This document shows positions 1-9,504 of a stretch of 61,118 nt of DNA, in pieces. The DNA lies in contig CAYXZO010000004.1 in the NCBI GenBank assembly GCA_964469505.1, positions 1 through 61,118 on the forward strand, read 5' to 3'. The DNA is from CAYXZO01 sp964469505 (GTDB lineage Bacteria; Fidelibacterota; UBA8477; JABMPR01). A program made the translations under genes and the position numbers. The notes under the pieces were generated by a model. That model worked only from the letters and a program-made list of their open reading frames with translations. It did not search any database and was not told where the DNA came from. The stretch's first letter is position 1; every line of letters starts with the position of its first letter.

Positions 1-626
1 GCTCCACCGCCTGCGATATCCCACCGGCGATGGATTCGTGAGCCCCCAAACGAGGACCACTGGTCGGTACAAAGGATTCCGGGATGGCGGCCACGAACTA
101 TTATAAAGCCGACAACGGGAAACAAGCCAGGACATTTCCCGGTCGCAGCATTTAGCCGGCAGGTGGCGCTAAACTGCTAAGCAGGAAAGAGCCAGGCTGG
201 AAATGATCCAGAAAGATCTCCCGATGACACCGATCGTTGATGGCAATAGGGATTTTGGGTCGGCTAAAAGCGGAAACGGCCCTTTTCCCGGCGGAATGGC
301 CCCAAAAATCTCAAGCCAAGCAGTTGAATTGTTTTTCGGCAAAGGTTTCCTGAACTTCAGTTTCATAAAATGTACCGGCAACGGTTAAATAAATCCTGCC
401 GGATCTCAGATTGCAATTTCAACCTGCAAGGTATTGATCCACCACAGCGGGGCACGCACCAAGTCAGCTCTGCTACTGCGTATCCCTGGGCTAACGACCA
501 CATTTCTTGAACTGCCAGTAGTTCGGTCTTTCTGGCGAAATTATGATTCCCACCTCCAGAGCCCCAGGAAACATCTCGCCTGCTAAATACCGCGGTTACA
601 AGGAAGTTAAAGAAGAACGACTCGTC
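1..626. other. Stretch without a supportable gene
   Basis: These 626 bases lie downstream of the last gene of the efflux operon. Only short open frames of 60-100 codons occur, on both strands and overlapping each other, with no family resemblance and no convincing ribosome-binding site. No strong hairpin with a T-tract follows the permease stop codon at 627-629. I see nothing else here; the next gene to the left lies outside the window. Confidence 0.5.
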
Positions 627-1874
627 TTACTCGTGTCTCAAAGAGGTAATCGGATCCAATCGGGCCGCACGATAAGCGGGGTAGATCCCAAAAATGATCC
701 CTACTGCGGAACAGATAAAGAGTCCTATAAACACCCAATCCATAGGGATCACCGGCTTAACTTTAATGAAAAAAGTGACGGCATTCCCGGCGGCGATACC
801 CAGGAACACCCCCACCAGGCCGCCCAATTCCGTTAAAAAAACGGCCTCTAGTAAAAATTGAAACAGGATGTTACCCCGAGTAGCGCCCACTGCTTTACGT
901 ATACCGATTTCCTTAATTCGCTCCGAAACTGAAACCAGCATGATATTCATAATGCCGATTCCAGCTACCAGCAAAGCCACAATACTGATGGCAAAGGCAA
1001 ACGCTTTAACTCCGCCTAAAAACTGCCCAAAAGTCTCGATGAGCGATGAATTGGAGATGATCTCGAAGTTGTTTTCCTCATCGGGCTTAAGTCCCCGCAC
1101 AATACGCAACTGGCCGATTAGAGCCTCTCGAGTAGCGTCAAATTCTTCCGGTCGCCGGGGTTTAACCGCAATGGCGATGGAGGTATGGCGCCGGGAAAAG
1201 TATTGGAGAAAGGTGGTTATGGGAATCAGGACCATGTTATCTTGGCTCTGACCAAATATGGCACCCTTACTCTCCAGAATGCCTACAACCGTGAATTGTA
1301 CACCCTGGATGGAAATACGTCGACCGATGGGATCTTCGTAAGGAAATAGTTTCTCCAGCACATCTTGTCCTAACAATGCCACTCGGCGGTCATAATTGAC
1401 ATCTTCTTTGATGATTGGACGTCCCGCCGCTAGCGAATGGTTAAAAACAGCCAAACCCCACTGATCAATTCCCACCAGGGAGACATTAGGGTTGGTCTTT
1501 CGGTCTCGATAACGGAGAAGTTTCCCCCCCGTACTGCTGTTCAAGCTCACGTATTGGGCTACTTTCAGGCGACGGCTAAGTTCTACCCCCTGCTCGTAAG
1601 TGATATTGGGGCGCCGCCAATATTTGCGCCGGGCCCGGCGCCCTCCTACCTGAATGGCGGGCATTTTCTGGACATAAATCACGTCCGCACCGAAAACGTT
1701 CAGGCCACTGTTGATGGCATTCTGCAAGGTTTGAATCGCCGTCATCACTGCGATGATGGCAAAAACCCCGATAATGATGCCAAAGAGGGTCAAAATGGAA
1801 CGCAGACGATTCTCTTTCAGGGCCTGCAAGGCCATGTGTAAGGCATCTTTAGCGCTTTGCCAGCGTTTACTCAT
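627..1874 (-). CDS. MacB/FtsX-family ABC transporter permease (second of a tandem pair)
   Basis: Integral inner-membrane subunit of a MacB-type tripartite exporter. A first membrane helix at about residues 24-48 is followed by a periplasmic MacB-type domain (about 50-285), then three C-terminal helices with the FtsX-like stretch GIMNIMLVSVSERIKEIGIRK and a terminal YPAYRAARLDPITSLRHE motif. At 415 aa it has the usual size for an ATPase-less MacB permease. The start is placed at the ATG at 1874, which overlaps the stop of the preceding permease by eight bases (ATGAGTAA); the longer frame starting at 1889 would lie deeper inside that gene. It is a diverged paralogue of the gene just upstream, so the two could form a heterodimer served by one ATPase. 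Substrate cannot be told from the sequence. Confidence 0.9.
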   Translation of the reverse strand: MSKRWQSAKDALHMALQALKENRLRSILTLFGIIIGVFAIIAVMTAIQTLQNAINSGLNVFGADVIYVQKMPAIQVGGRRARRKYWRRPNITYEQGVELSRRLKVAQYVSLNSSTGGKLLRYRDRKTNPNVSLVGIDQWGLAVFNHSLAAGRPIIKEDVNYDRRVALLGQDVLEKLFPYEDPIGRRISIQGVQFTVVGILESKGAIFGQSQDNMVLIPITTFLQYFSRRHTSIAIAVKPRRPEEFDATREALIGQLRIVRGLKPDEENNFEIISNSSLIETFGQFLGGVKAFAFAISIVALLVAGIGIMNIMLVSVSERIKEIGIRKAVGATRGNILFQFLLEAVFLTELGGLVGVFLGIAAGNAVTFFIKVKPVIPMDWVFIGLFICSAVGIIFGIYPAYRAARLDPITSLRHE

Positions 1875-3084
1875 AGCGTAAGGCCTCAATCGGATTCAAA
1901 CGGGAAGCCTGACGAGCAGGGGTCCATCCCGCCAGTAAACCAATGCCCAGACTCAACACTACCGCGAACAAGGCCACACTAAGAGACATATCAGCAGGAA
2001 AGATGAACTTATTTACCAACATACTCAAACCGGCAGCCACCGCCAGCCCCATTAACCCGCTGGTCAGGGTCACTACACCGCTCTCTAAAAGAAATTGACC
2101 CAGAATGACTTTCCGGCGCGCTCCTAAGGCCATACGCACTCCAATTTCCCTGGTACGCTCTTTAACCGAAACGAACATGATATTGGCGATGCCGATTCCG
2201 CCCACTACCAGGGAAAGTAGAGTGATAAAAATACCCGTCCCCCCAATGGCCACTTTTATCAGATTATACTGACGCCGAAACGCCTCTTGTTGATTGACGG
2301 CGAAATTATCTTTTTCCCCAGGTTTCAGTCCTCGCAGAACCCTCATTAGTCCCCGCAACTCCTCCCGGGCTTCGGCTACTTTCTCCACTGGAACCTTGAC
2401 CATGATACGCCGCATACCATGCCGCGAGCGGAAAATCTTAGCGAAAGTGTCCACCGGAATCAGTACCTGAGTGTCCATATTAAAAGTACCCATGAACTTA
2501 CCCATCTTGGCCAGTACTCCGATTACTCGGAACCGGTTGTTACCTATGTACACGCTTTTACCCAGGGGATTCAAATTAGGGAAGAGTTTGTCCGCCACTT
2601 CATAGCCCAGAAGCACCACCTGGGCCCGACTGTTATTTTCCGCCTTGGTAAAAAAACGCCCCCGCTCAACCTGGGCGCTGCTCACGTCCAGGTAATTGGA
2701 CGAGACGCCCTGAACAAAAACGCCGTCCACCGTTTCATCGCGGAAACTAACCTTGGCCCCTCGCCCCCGAGCAGTAGCCACCGCCAAAGCATAGGGGAAT
2801 CGCTTCTTGATTATCTCCGCTTGTTCCAGGTCGATGGGCGGGCGGTTGCGCATGGTCCACCAGTCTTCCTTGCCGAACCAGGTCCATTTCTCCACGTAGA
2901 GCACATCCCGCCCCAGAAAAGCCATGCTTTTCTCGAATAACTGATCAACACCGTTGATGAGGGTGGCCATGAGGGTAACGGCGATGATGCCAATGGCCAC
3001 CCCCAGCCCAGTGAGTAGGGTGCGGGACTTATTGGCCCACAATTCCACCAGGGCGATGCGCAGATTCTCCAACCAAAAATTCAT
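1867..3084 (-). CDS. MacB/FtsX-family ABC transporter permease (first of a tandem pair)
   Basis: A 405-aa inner-membrane permease with the same plan as its downstream neighbour: an N-terminal helix at about 17-45 (SRTLLTGLGVAIGIIAVTLMA), a large periplasmic domain, then three C-terminal helices containing GGIGIANIMFVSVKERTREIG and ending in TPARQASRLNPIEALRYE. Family knowledge: such permeases couple ATP hydrolysis in the cytoplasm to movement of a periplasmic domain that pushes substrate into a TolC-type channel (mechanotransmission). Its ATG overlaps the TGA of the ATPase gene (ATGA at 3081-3084), so translation is likely coupled. The neighbours, in order ATPase, adaptor and TolC-like protein, define a complete tripartite system. 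Confidence 0.92.
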   Translation of the reverse strand: MNFWLENLRIALVELWANKSRTLLTGLGVAIGIIAVTLMATLINGVDQLFEKSMAFLGRDVLYVEKWTWFGKEDWWTMRNRPPIDLEQAEIIKKRFPYALAVATARGRGAKVSFRDETVDGVFVQGVSSNYLDVSSAQVERGRFFTKAENNSRAQVVLLGYEVADKLFPNLNPLGKSVYIGNNRFRVIGVLAKMGKFMGTFNMDTQVLIPVDTFAKIFRSRHGMRRIMVKVPVEKVAEAREELRGLMRVLRGLKPGEKDNFAVNQQEAFRRQYNLIKVAIGGTGIFITLLSLVVGGIGIANIMFVSVKERTREIGVRMALGARRKVILGQFLLESGVVTLTSGLMGLAVAAGLSMLVNKFIFPADMSLSVALFAVVLSLGIGLLAGWTPARQASRLNPIEALRYE

Positions 3085-3806
3085 TGCATCTCTGCAGCGA
3101 TAGCCGCGTCGGAAACCGGCTCATCGGTAATGATTTTTCCATCCAACAGGCGCACCAGGCGCTGGGCGTGGCGGGCAATGTGAGCTTCATGGGTTACCAA
3201 CACGATGGTATGCCCGGCCTTGTGCAAGCGGTGAATCAACTCCATGATTTCCTCGCCAGTCTTAGAATCCAGATTACCGGTGGGTTCATCGGCCAGTAAA
3301 ATCGCCGGATTATTCACCAGGGCCCGGGCAATGGCTACGCGCTGTCGTTGTCCCCCGGAGAGCTCATTGGGACGATGATGCAATCGGCTGCCGAGGCCCA
3401 CCATCTCCAAGGCTTCCCGGGCGCGGCGGCGACGTTCATCCGCTTTGATGCCCCCCGCGTAGATCAGGGGTAACTCAACATTATGCAGGGCATCGGCTCG
3501 GGCCAGGAGATTAAATGTCTGAAAAACAAAGCCGATTTTTTTATTGCGTACATAGGCCAGTTCATCATCGCTGAGCCCGGCCACATTAACCCCATCCAGG
3601 TAATACTCACCGGAAGTGGGAGTATCCAAGCAACCGATGAGATTCATGAGGGTCGATTTACCCGAACCTGAGGGGCCCATGATAGATACGAACTCGTTTT
3701 CCCGGATTTGTAGTGAAATACCGCCCAGCGCCTGCACCTGGGTTTTCCCCAGCTGATAAATCTTGGTGATGTTCCTTAAGTCAATGATAACCTGTTTCTG
3801 TGCCAT
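3081..3806 (-). CDS. ABC transporter ATP-binding protein, LolD/MacB type
   Basis: 241-aa cytoplasmic ATPase that should power the two MacB-like permeases encoded just downstream. Visible motifs are Walker A GPSGSGKST near residue 45, the signature LSGGQRQRVAIARAL near 145, Walker B LLADEPTGNLDS near 168 and the switch histidine in VLVTHEAHIA near 205. In E. coli MacB the ATPase is fused to the permease; here it is separate, as in many other phyla. It begins 8 bases after the adaptor gene ends and overlaps the next gene by ATGA. LolD-like lipoprotein release is an alternative role for this ATPase family, but the adaptor and TolC-like neighbours favour efflux. Confidence 0.93.
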   Translation of the reverse strand: MAQKQVIIDLRNITKIYQLGKTQVQALGGISLQIRENEFVSIMGPSGSGKSTLMNLIGCLDTPTSGEYYLDGVNVAGLSDDELAYVRNKKIGFVFQTFNLLARADALHNVELPLIYAGGIKADERRRRAREALEMVGLGSRLHHRPNELSGGQRQRVAIARALVNNPAILLADEPTGNLDSKTGEEIMELIHRLHKAGHTIVLVTHEAHIARHAQRLVRLLDGKIITDEPVSDAAIAAEMQ

Positions 3807-3814
3807 AAGCCGAC

Positions 3815-5083
3815 CTATGCTTCCCGATCCTTACGGTGGAAGCGCTTACGGCGAGCCACTTTAACCTTGTCGCCGTCATTCAATTCCCGACTGAGAATGC
3901 GGTAAGGTCCGGAAACCACTCGCTCACCTTCCTTCAGTCCGGAAATTATCTCGAAATTTTCCTCGCCCGTCAGACCAGTCCGTACCCGGCGCATCTCAAC
4001 GATTTCTCCGCGCCCCTGCGGTGCTTTTTTAATGACAAACACCACTTCCACCGGTTCTGCCTTTTTGCCGAAACGTTTTTCTACCGCGGCGCTGTCACTC
4101 CGTTTACGGGCTTCACGGGTGCGTTTACCCCGACGGTTAGCTTTGAAAGCCGAAGGATTTCGCAAAGTGACGCATTGGATGGGTACATACAACACATTCT
4201 GATGCGTGGCGGTTCGAATATCCACCGATGCGGACATACCAGGACGTAAATCCGGGGGAGGATTCAAAAAACGCACTTTCACATCGAAATTGGTCACCTG
4301 TTCCAGGCTCCCGGAGTTAACAGTTTTAGCACTATGGGCGATTTCGGTCACCACTCCTAAAAAAGTGGTATCGGGCATAGCGTCGATGGAAATCTCAGCG
4401 GTATCACCCAGAGCCACATCCACCACATCGTTTTCATTCACCGAGGCCAGAATTTCCATCTGGGACAGATCGGCAATGGTCATAATGATGTCCCGCTGAA
4501 AGGTGGACCCCAGTGCTATCTCACCTTCCCTTTTGTTCAACAGGGTAATCACACCTGACATGGGCGCCACGATTGTCGTTTTGTTGTAATTATCCAGGGC
4601 TTGAGTCAAAGCCGCTTCAGCCTGGCGCATAGAAGCCAGGGCCTGGGTATAACGCGCTTCGGCCTGTTGGTACTGCAATTCACTGACGAGGTTTTTCTTG
4701 AACAGTTCGTACTGCTGTTCTTTTTCCAGCTTGCTCACCTTTAGCTGAGCCTGCGCAGAAGCCAGCACTTGTTTGGCCCGATCCACTTCCGCTTTATAGC
4801 GAGTGGAATCCAATTGAGCCAGGAATTGGCCCTTGACCACGCGATCACCTTCCTTAACCGCCAGACGGATAACCCTCCCCGCCACGTCGGCACTGACGTT
4901 TACCTGGATCACGGGATTAACTTTACCCGAGGCGGACACTTTATGGATCACCGTGCCGCGCTTGACCTTAGTGGCTTGAACCTCCACCACATCGCTGCCC
5001 TGTTTTTTGACGGCATAGAATCCCAGGCCGCCCACGGCCAGCACTAGCACTCCGATAATCAATAACTTCTTTTTATTCAACAT
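3815..5083 (-). CDS. Periplasmic adaptor (membrane fusion) protein, HlyD/MacA family
   Basis: 422-aa adaptor that would bridge the MacB-like permeases and the TolC-like channel. The N-terminus is a membrane anchor (KKKLLIIGVLVLAVGGLGFY, about 3-24). A lipoyl-like half-motif (SADVAGRVIRLAVKEGDRV) lies near 65-85, an alpha-helical hairpin rich in Ala/Gln/Leu at about 95-165, then the second lipoyl half and beta-barrel domains. A basic insert of about 30 residues (RRGKRTREARKRSDS) near 325-340 is unusual for the family. The SD sequence AGGAG overlaps the stop codon of the upstream tolC-like gene (TAGGAG), placing the start at 5083. Confidence 0.93.
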   Translation of the reverse strand: MLNKKKLLIIGVLVLAVGGLGFYAVKKQGSDVVEVQATKVKRGTVIHKVSASGKVNPVIQVNVSADVAGRVIRLAVKEGDRVVKGQFLAQLDSTRYKAEVDRAKQVLASAQAQLKVSKLEKEQQYELFKKNLVSELQYQQAEARYTQALASMRQAEAALTQALDNYNKTTIVAPMSGVITLLNKREGEIALGSTFQRDIIMTIADLSQMEILASVNENDVVDVALGDTAEISIDAMPDTTFLGVVTEIAHSAKTVNSGSLEQVTNFDVKVRFLNPPPDLRPGMSASVDIRTATHQNVLYVPIQCVTLRNPSAFKANRRGKRTREARKRSDSAAVEKRFGKKAEPVEVVFVIKKAPQGRGEIVEMRRVRTGLTGEENFEIISGLKEGERVVSGPYRILSRELNDGDKVKVARRKRFHRKDREA

Positions 5084-5095
5084 CTCGCACTGCTC

Positions 5096-6484
5096 CTATT
5101 TTGAAAATCTTATACCAACCGAGGTCCGCTTCGGTCCGTTTTCACTTACACCCCCTATAAGCTGTTCCAATCGGGCTTGGGTGATTTTAACCTGGTAACG
5201 GGCTTGAATCAAAGCCGCTTGGGCATTCTCCAAGTTGGCACCAACACTGAGAACATCCACCAGGGCTGCCGAACCGACCCGATACTGTTCTTTGATGTTG
5301 ACGTAATCTTCCAGGGTAGCATCCACCAACAATTGATTCAGGCGAACTGCTTCCTGCAAGGCCCTTAACTGTTCCAGGGTTTGAGCAATATCCTTGCGCA
5401 AGTCGGCCGCCGTGAGCGAGTAGGTTTCCTGGGTGGCCCTCCAGGCCATTCGCGATACAGCCAGCTGGTGATGTTTGCGACGGCCATCAAATAGATTGAG
5501 GCTTAGCGAGATTCCGCCGGTGAAGCCCATATTGTCCCTGGCAAACAGGTCACCTACTCGACCGGCACTGCTGGAGTAGCCCAAATTCAGGGACAAGGAA
5601 GGCAAATAAGCCGCTCTGGCAATGGCGACTTCCTGCTGGGCAGTTTCTTCCCGCAGCTTGGCCAGCAACAACTCCGGGCTGGCTTTCTGCGCGGTCTGCC
5701 AGACTTCCTCGAGGGTGGGTACCTTAATCGGAGTCCAAAGCGGCTCTTTCAGTTGTAAAGGCACCCCTTCATCTCGACCGAGGATACGGTTCAGAGAGCG
5801 GCGTTTATCGGCCAAATCCGTTTCGGTATTCAGAATCTGAATCCGGGTGCGGGCTATATCCGCTAAAGTGCGCAAGGTGTCATTGGGTGCCGCCGCCCCC
5901 AACCTATGGCGCTCCAGGACCAATCGATGCCGTTCCTGGGCCGCTTTAAGGTTCTCCCGATAAACATCCAGGAGCCTAACAGTGGATAAGTATTGGAAAA
6001 AAGCCTGTTTCACCAGGAAAATGGTGGCTAATTGCTGCCGGCGATATTCCAGCTCCGCCTGTTGTTCCGCCAGGGTGGCGGTTTTCAGCGTGTGATACCA
6101 GCGTCCACCATCATAAAGATTCTGGGAAAGGTTCAAACCCAAACTGTAGCGTTGATTCCAAGACAGGTTCAAAGGTCCGGTTTCCGAGAACCCACTGGGA
6201 TACAAAAGCCAGTCACCCCCTGCGGTATAGAGCGTGTCCAACCGAGATGTTAAGGTTTTGCCATAAGCGCCTGTATTACTACCATTAAAATTCAAGTCCA
6301 CCCGTGGTAGAATAATGGAGCGGGAAGCCCGGGCCTGGGCCAGGGCTCGTTCCCGGTAATACTTTTGGACCTTTAAGGGTTGATTTTGGCGGATAGCAAG
6401 TCGGATACAATCCTGCAAACTCAATGGTTGGGCTTGCAGAGATGAAAGGGAAATACTCAGCAGCAAAGGCCAAGACCACTTCAT
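5096..6484 (-). CDS. TolC-family outer membrane efflux protein
   Basis: Outer-membrane exit channel of the tripartite exporter. The predicted product of about 462 aa starts with a signal peptide (MKWSWPLLLSISLSSLQAQ) followed by the two internally repeated halves typical of OEP proteins, with long helices rich in Ala, Gln, Leu and Arg. The first repeat begins at SLQDCIRLAIRQNQPLKV and the second near TLEEVWQTAQKASPELLLAK. I chose the ATG at 6484 because a GGAGGAG ribosome-binding site lies 11 bases upstream (6496-6502) and the signal peptide begins there; an upstream in-frame start at 6523 would overlap the preceding gene. Gene order TolC-adaptor-ATPase-permease is common in Bacteroidetes-like genomes. 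Confidence 0.93.
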   Translation of the reverse strand: MKWSWPLLLSISLSSLQAQPLSLQDCIRLAIRQNQPLKVQKYYRERALAQARASRSIILPRVDLNFNGSNTGAYGKTLTSRLDTLYTAGGDWLLYPSGFSETGPLNLSWNQRYSLGLNLSQNLYDGGRWYHTLKTATLAEQQAELEYRRQQLATIFLVKQAFFQYLSTVRLLDVYRENLKAAQERHRLVLERHRLGAAAPNDTLRTLADIARTRIQILNTETDLADKRRSLNRILGRDEGVPLQLKEPLWTPIKVPTLEEVWQTAQKASPELLLAKLREETAQQEVAIARAAYLPSLSLNLGYSSSAGRVGDLFARDNMGFTGGISLSLNLFDGRRKHHQLAVSRMAWRATQETYSLTAADLRKDIAQTLEQLRALQEAVRLNQLLVDATLEDYVNIKEQYRVGSAALVDVLSVGANLENAQAALIQARYQVKITQARLEQLIGGVSENGPKRTSVGIRFSK

Positions 6485-6513
6485 GGAATACGTAGCTCCT
6501 CCATTACATTTAC

Positions 6514-7305
6514 TCAGCGCCATGGGAAAAAGCCCACCACCCCGGCCCGTACGATATCTAACAACAACCAGGTAATAAAAACGGCAACTAAGGAAGACTT
6601 AATTGATTTTCGGTACACGTTAGCAAAGCCATAGCCAACCACCACTAGCGACCAGAGATTGAAAAGATCCATCGGTCGTAGCAGGCGAGCCCAGAAGCTT
6701 CGCGGAGCGTCCAGGAACAAAACTGGCCCCAGATTTACATTGGTCGCCCCCTTCATGATAATCAGAGGAGCCTTGACCAACAGTTCCAAGCTACCTATCC
6801 CCTCCGGCATCTGGAAAAAGCCGCCGGCACCGCCGATCAAAGTGCTCAATAAGACTACGGCCAGAATGGCTTGAAAGGGCGCTTTGGTTCCCATGATAAA
6901 CGAGCCGGTGAGATGTAGGAAAGCGGCAAACACCGCAGCAGCAAAAAGGAGAAACAAGGGAATCAACAGGTAACCCCACAGATATTTCAAGCGCCAGGGA
7001 TGTTCCAGCTGATCTTCCAACATGCTGCGACTTTCAGCGAAACGCTCCTGCATAGCTTCCAATCGTTCTGGTGGAATATTGGGATTATCGGCCAAACGGG
7101 ATTCGATCCGATCTAAACGGACCAACTGCTCTTCGATACGAATATCCCGGTAAAAGGCAGGCACAACCGCCATTACCAAGGAGACAAAGAGCAAAGGATA
7201 CACCCAGTCCCTCCAGGTGACATGCCCCGCCAATTCAGTAAAAGCTTGACCAGGACTGATCAACACCAGTCCTGCTCGCTTAAAAAAGATCCTCAGGCTA
7301 TTCAT
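6514..7305 (-). CDS. Yip1-domain integral membrane protein
   Basis: 263-aa polytopic inner-membrane protein resembling the Yip1 family: an N-terminal amphipathic part with the typical FKRAGLVLISPGQAFTEL and RDWVYPLLFVSLVMAVVPAF, a charged coiled linker (about 60-110) and four further hydrophobic segments. Its biochemical role is unknown in bacteria; Yip1-family genes often sit beside ABC exporters and envelope genes, as here directly upstream of the tolC-like gene. The start at 7305 is supported by AGGAGG (7311-7316) five bases upstream of the ATG; an in-frame ATG at 7329 lacks such a site. Confidence 0.75.
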   Translation of the reverse strand: MNSLRIFFKRAGLVLISPGQAFTELAGHVTWRDWVYPLLFVSLVMAVVPAFYRDIRIEEQLVRLDRIESRLADNPNIPPERLEAMQERFAESRSMLEDQLEHPWRLKYLWGYLLIPLFLLFAAAVFAAFLHLTGSFIMGTKAPFQAILAVVLLSTLIGGAGGFFQMPEGIGSLELLVKAPLIIMKGATNVNLGPVLFLDAPRSFWARLLRPMDLFNLWSLVVVGYGFANVYRKSIKSSLVAVFITWLLLDIVRAGVVGFFPWR

Positions 7306-7525
7306 TTCCCCCTCCTGCTTCTGATCCATGGAGTTGCCTGTTGACTAATACCATGCCGACCGTCCCCTTATTCCAGAAAAACCGGTATTCCCAAGGTCCA
7401 AGCGGGTGGCAGATCATGGCCTACGCTCCCGCTCCATATGGATTACATATCTAACCATATTTGATATATATCGCTTAACCCTTTCATTCCCTAAGGACAT
7501 ACGACAGACACCTTATGATAACGGT
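7306..7525 (-). promoter_or_regulatory. AT-rich spacer with inverted repeat, likely promoter region of the efflux operon
   Basis: The 220 bases between the ABC-2 permease and the Yip1 gene include an AT-rich block (about 7436-7482) with TATATATATC and an inverted repeat with arms ATATGG (7436-7441) and CCATAT (7455-7460). This is the only sizeable gap in an otherwise tightly packed minus-strand run, so a separate promoter for the yip1-tolC-adaptor-ABC genes is plausible. No -35/-10 pair stands out clearly. Confidence 0.3.
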
Positions 7526-8566
7526 TCAAGCGGGGCTCCGGTTGAGTCTATACGCGTACCAGGTGACCCAATAAATTCCGCCGGCTATCAGGATGGCCAG
7601 AACCGAGTGCCAGGAGAACAAAGCCGGGATGAAACTATCCAATAAGCGCACTGGTTCCCCCGGCATGGTTTGCCAAATGGAACGCCAGTTTCCACCCCAG
7701 AGTTCATTAAGGCTGGACAGGAATCCCAGTACGGGTTTCAGCAAAGAAGTATCTCCAAATAAAAAGCGCCACGCGATGGAGAAAAGGGCCGGCAGGCCGA
7801 CTCCGAACCACAGGGGGCGTGACCGCACGTAAGCTGAAACAGCCAGGAGGAAAGTAAAGTATGGTAAGGACCACACCACGGCAGTTAGCAGAAAGACCAG
7901 CCACTGACTATAAAGGTTAAGAAAATCCAGCTGACGCCACCAAAGGGTTAATGGCAGATGAAGCTGTCGCTCACCAATCCAAGAATACAACACCAGGTAA
8001 CCCATTCCCAAACTGCTGAATACCAGAGCTAATACAATGAACCCCAACCCACCGGCCAGAATCTTAGTAATAAGAATAAAATGGTCGCTCAACGGTAAAC
8101 TGCGGAAGAAGAAGGTGCTATTGTTGAGTCTTTCCCGGTACAGGGATTCTGCGAAGTAGATGGTTAACAAGAACAACAAGAGTATCAAGGTGCCTTGTAA
8201 AACTGCCCGCACCATAAACAAGCTTACGTGAAGGAACTTTCGCTCCAAAAGCCTCTGCTGCTTGGGCGTTGTACCCGTCACCAGTCCCTTATTTTCCTCC
8301 CAGCGGAACCATATGTAGATGGAATCGGCCTTCGAATGATTCTGCCATTCAACCTTCACCCCAGAGGAATCCCCCAGGAAATGTTTACCAGGTCCGAATT
8401 CCAGTACACCTTCCTGTTGCACCCGGGCCTGAAAATGATCCAGACTGCGACCAATCTGGAAGAGCATGAGAAAACCCAAAAACAGGACTAGCGCTAATCC
8501 GCTAAGGATTATAGGACGCCATTCCCACCATTCCCGCAGCAATTGATATCCCAGACGCCGCATCAT
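7526..8566 (-). CDS. ABC-2 type transporter permease
   Basis: 346-aa membrane subunit. Hydrophobic segments are visible near residues 17-37, 108-130, 165-190, 210-235, 245-265 and 318-338, with a periplasmic loop after the first helix, the topology of ABC-2 permeases. Its start ATG overlaps the TGA of the ATPase gene (ATGA at 8563-8566). No substrate is evident. In GntR/YtrA-type operons such exporters usually respond to cell-wall-active compounds or other envelope stress (family knowledge); here that is an inference from gene order only. Confidence 0.85.
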   Translation of the reverse strand: MMRRLGYQLLREWWEWRPIILSGLALVLFLGFLMLFQIGRSLDHFQARVQQEGVLEFGPGKHFLGDSSGVKVEWQNHSKADSIYIWFRWEENKGLVTGTTPKQQRLLERKFLHVSLFMVRAVLQGTLILLLFLLTIYFAESLYRERLNNSTFFFRSLPLSDHFILITKILAGGLGFIVLALVFSSLGMGYLVLYSWIGERQLHLPLTLWWRQLDFLNLYSQWLVFLLTAVVWSLPYFTFLLAVSAYVRSRPLWFGVGLPALFSIAWRFLFGDTSLLKPVLGFLSSLNELWGGNWRSIWQTMPGEPVRLLDSFIPALFSWHSVLAILIAGGIYWVTWYAYRLNRSPA

Positions 8567-9504
8567 TGCCTTCCCTCCCCTTCGAAACTACCCGGCGTGG
8601 GCTCCATTAAGGCCACGAAAATATCCGCCAGACGCGGTCGCTGTATCTCCCCCAGTTTGCCTAACTCCTCACTCTGTCCGGGATCAATTTTCAGCAGGAA
8701 AGCCGTACGACCCAATTGCGGCTGCCGCGCCAAGGGGTGAAATTTTTCAATCCGGCTCTCATGTTCAGGTGCTACCAGCAATTGCACAAATTGCTCTTGC
8801 AGTTTTTCCAGCTCAGCCGCCAGGACTACCCGACCGTTTTTGATGAAAATGACATCGCTGAGAATGTGCTCCACCTCCTCGATCTGATGCGTGGCAATCA
8901 ATACGGATTTCTGTTCGGTGAAGTACTCTTCCAACACACTGGCGTAAAAGCGTTTGCGAAACAGTAGATCCAAGCCATGGGTCGGCTCGTCCAGAAACAG
9001 GATTTTGGTGTCCATGGCCAACACCAGTGCTAAATGCAGTTGGGTTTTCATACCCTTGGAGAGATGTTTGAACTTGCGATTTTCGGTTATTTCCGTGCGC
9101 TGTAAATATTCCCGGGCACGGGCAAGATCAAATCCTGGATGTACCCCTTGCAGGTAGCGCAATAACTGCTTAACTCGCATCCAGGGGGGCAATACCGGTA
9201 CGTCCTGGATGATTCCCGCCGCGGACATCAGCTGGGCCCGCTGGCGTCGTGGATCTAGCCCGGCTACCTGAATATTCCCTTCATAGGCAATCTGACCCGT
9301 AAGGGCCTGAAGCAAAGTAGTTTTCCCGGCCCCATTGGGTCCCACTAATCCCACGATTCGCCCCGCCGGAATTTCAAGGTTAATCCCATCTAGGGCGGTA
9401 ACTCGGGGGTAGCGTTTGCGTACATTTTGAGCTTTCACTAGAAGCTCCTGATGGACTGCTGAGGTAGAAGTTGTATCCACGTTATGAGTTGAGGATAAAT
9501 TCAT
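8563..9504 (-). CDS. ABC transporter ATP-binding protein (ABC-2/drug exporter type)
   Basis: 313-aa cytoplasmic ATPase. Walker A GPNGAGKTT lies near residue 54, Walker B ILFLDEPTHGLD near 180 and the switch histidine in LIATHQIEEVE near 207. The signature motif is LSKGMKTQL rather than canonical LSGGQ, as seen in YtrB-like ATPases that accompany GntR regulators. The C-terminal 80 residues form an accessory domain typical of drug-exporter ATPases. It overlaps the regulator gene by ATGA (9501-9504) and the permease gene likewise, giving a three-gene, translationally coupled operon. Confidence 0.92.
   Translation of the reverse strand: MNLSSTHNVDTTSTSAVHQELLVKAQNVRKRYPRVTALDGINLEIPAGRIVGLVGPNGAGKTTLLQALTGQIAYEGNIQVAGLDPRRQRAQLMSAAGIIQDVPVLPPWMRVKQLLRYLQGVHPGFDLARAREYLQRTEITENRKFKHLSKGMKTQLHLALVLAMDTKILFLDEPTHGLDLLFRKRFYASVLEEYFTEQKSVLIATHQIEEVEHILSDVIFIKNGRVVLAAELEKLQEQFVQLLVAPEHESRIEKFHPLARQPQLGRTAFLLKIDPGQSEELGKLGEIQRPRLADIFVALMEPTPGSFEGEGRQ

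Noticed and set aside
203..388. Plus-strand frame ending in FSFIKCTGNG, reminiscent of the diaminopimelate epimerase N-terminus
   Set aside because: A stop follows at once and none of the three frames downstream resembles DapF; a ten-residue likeness is not enough.
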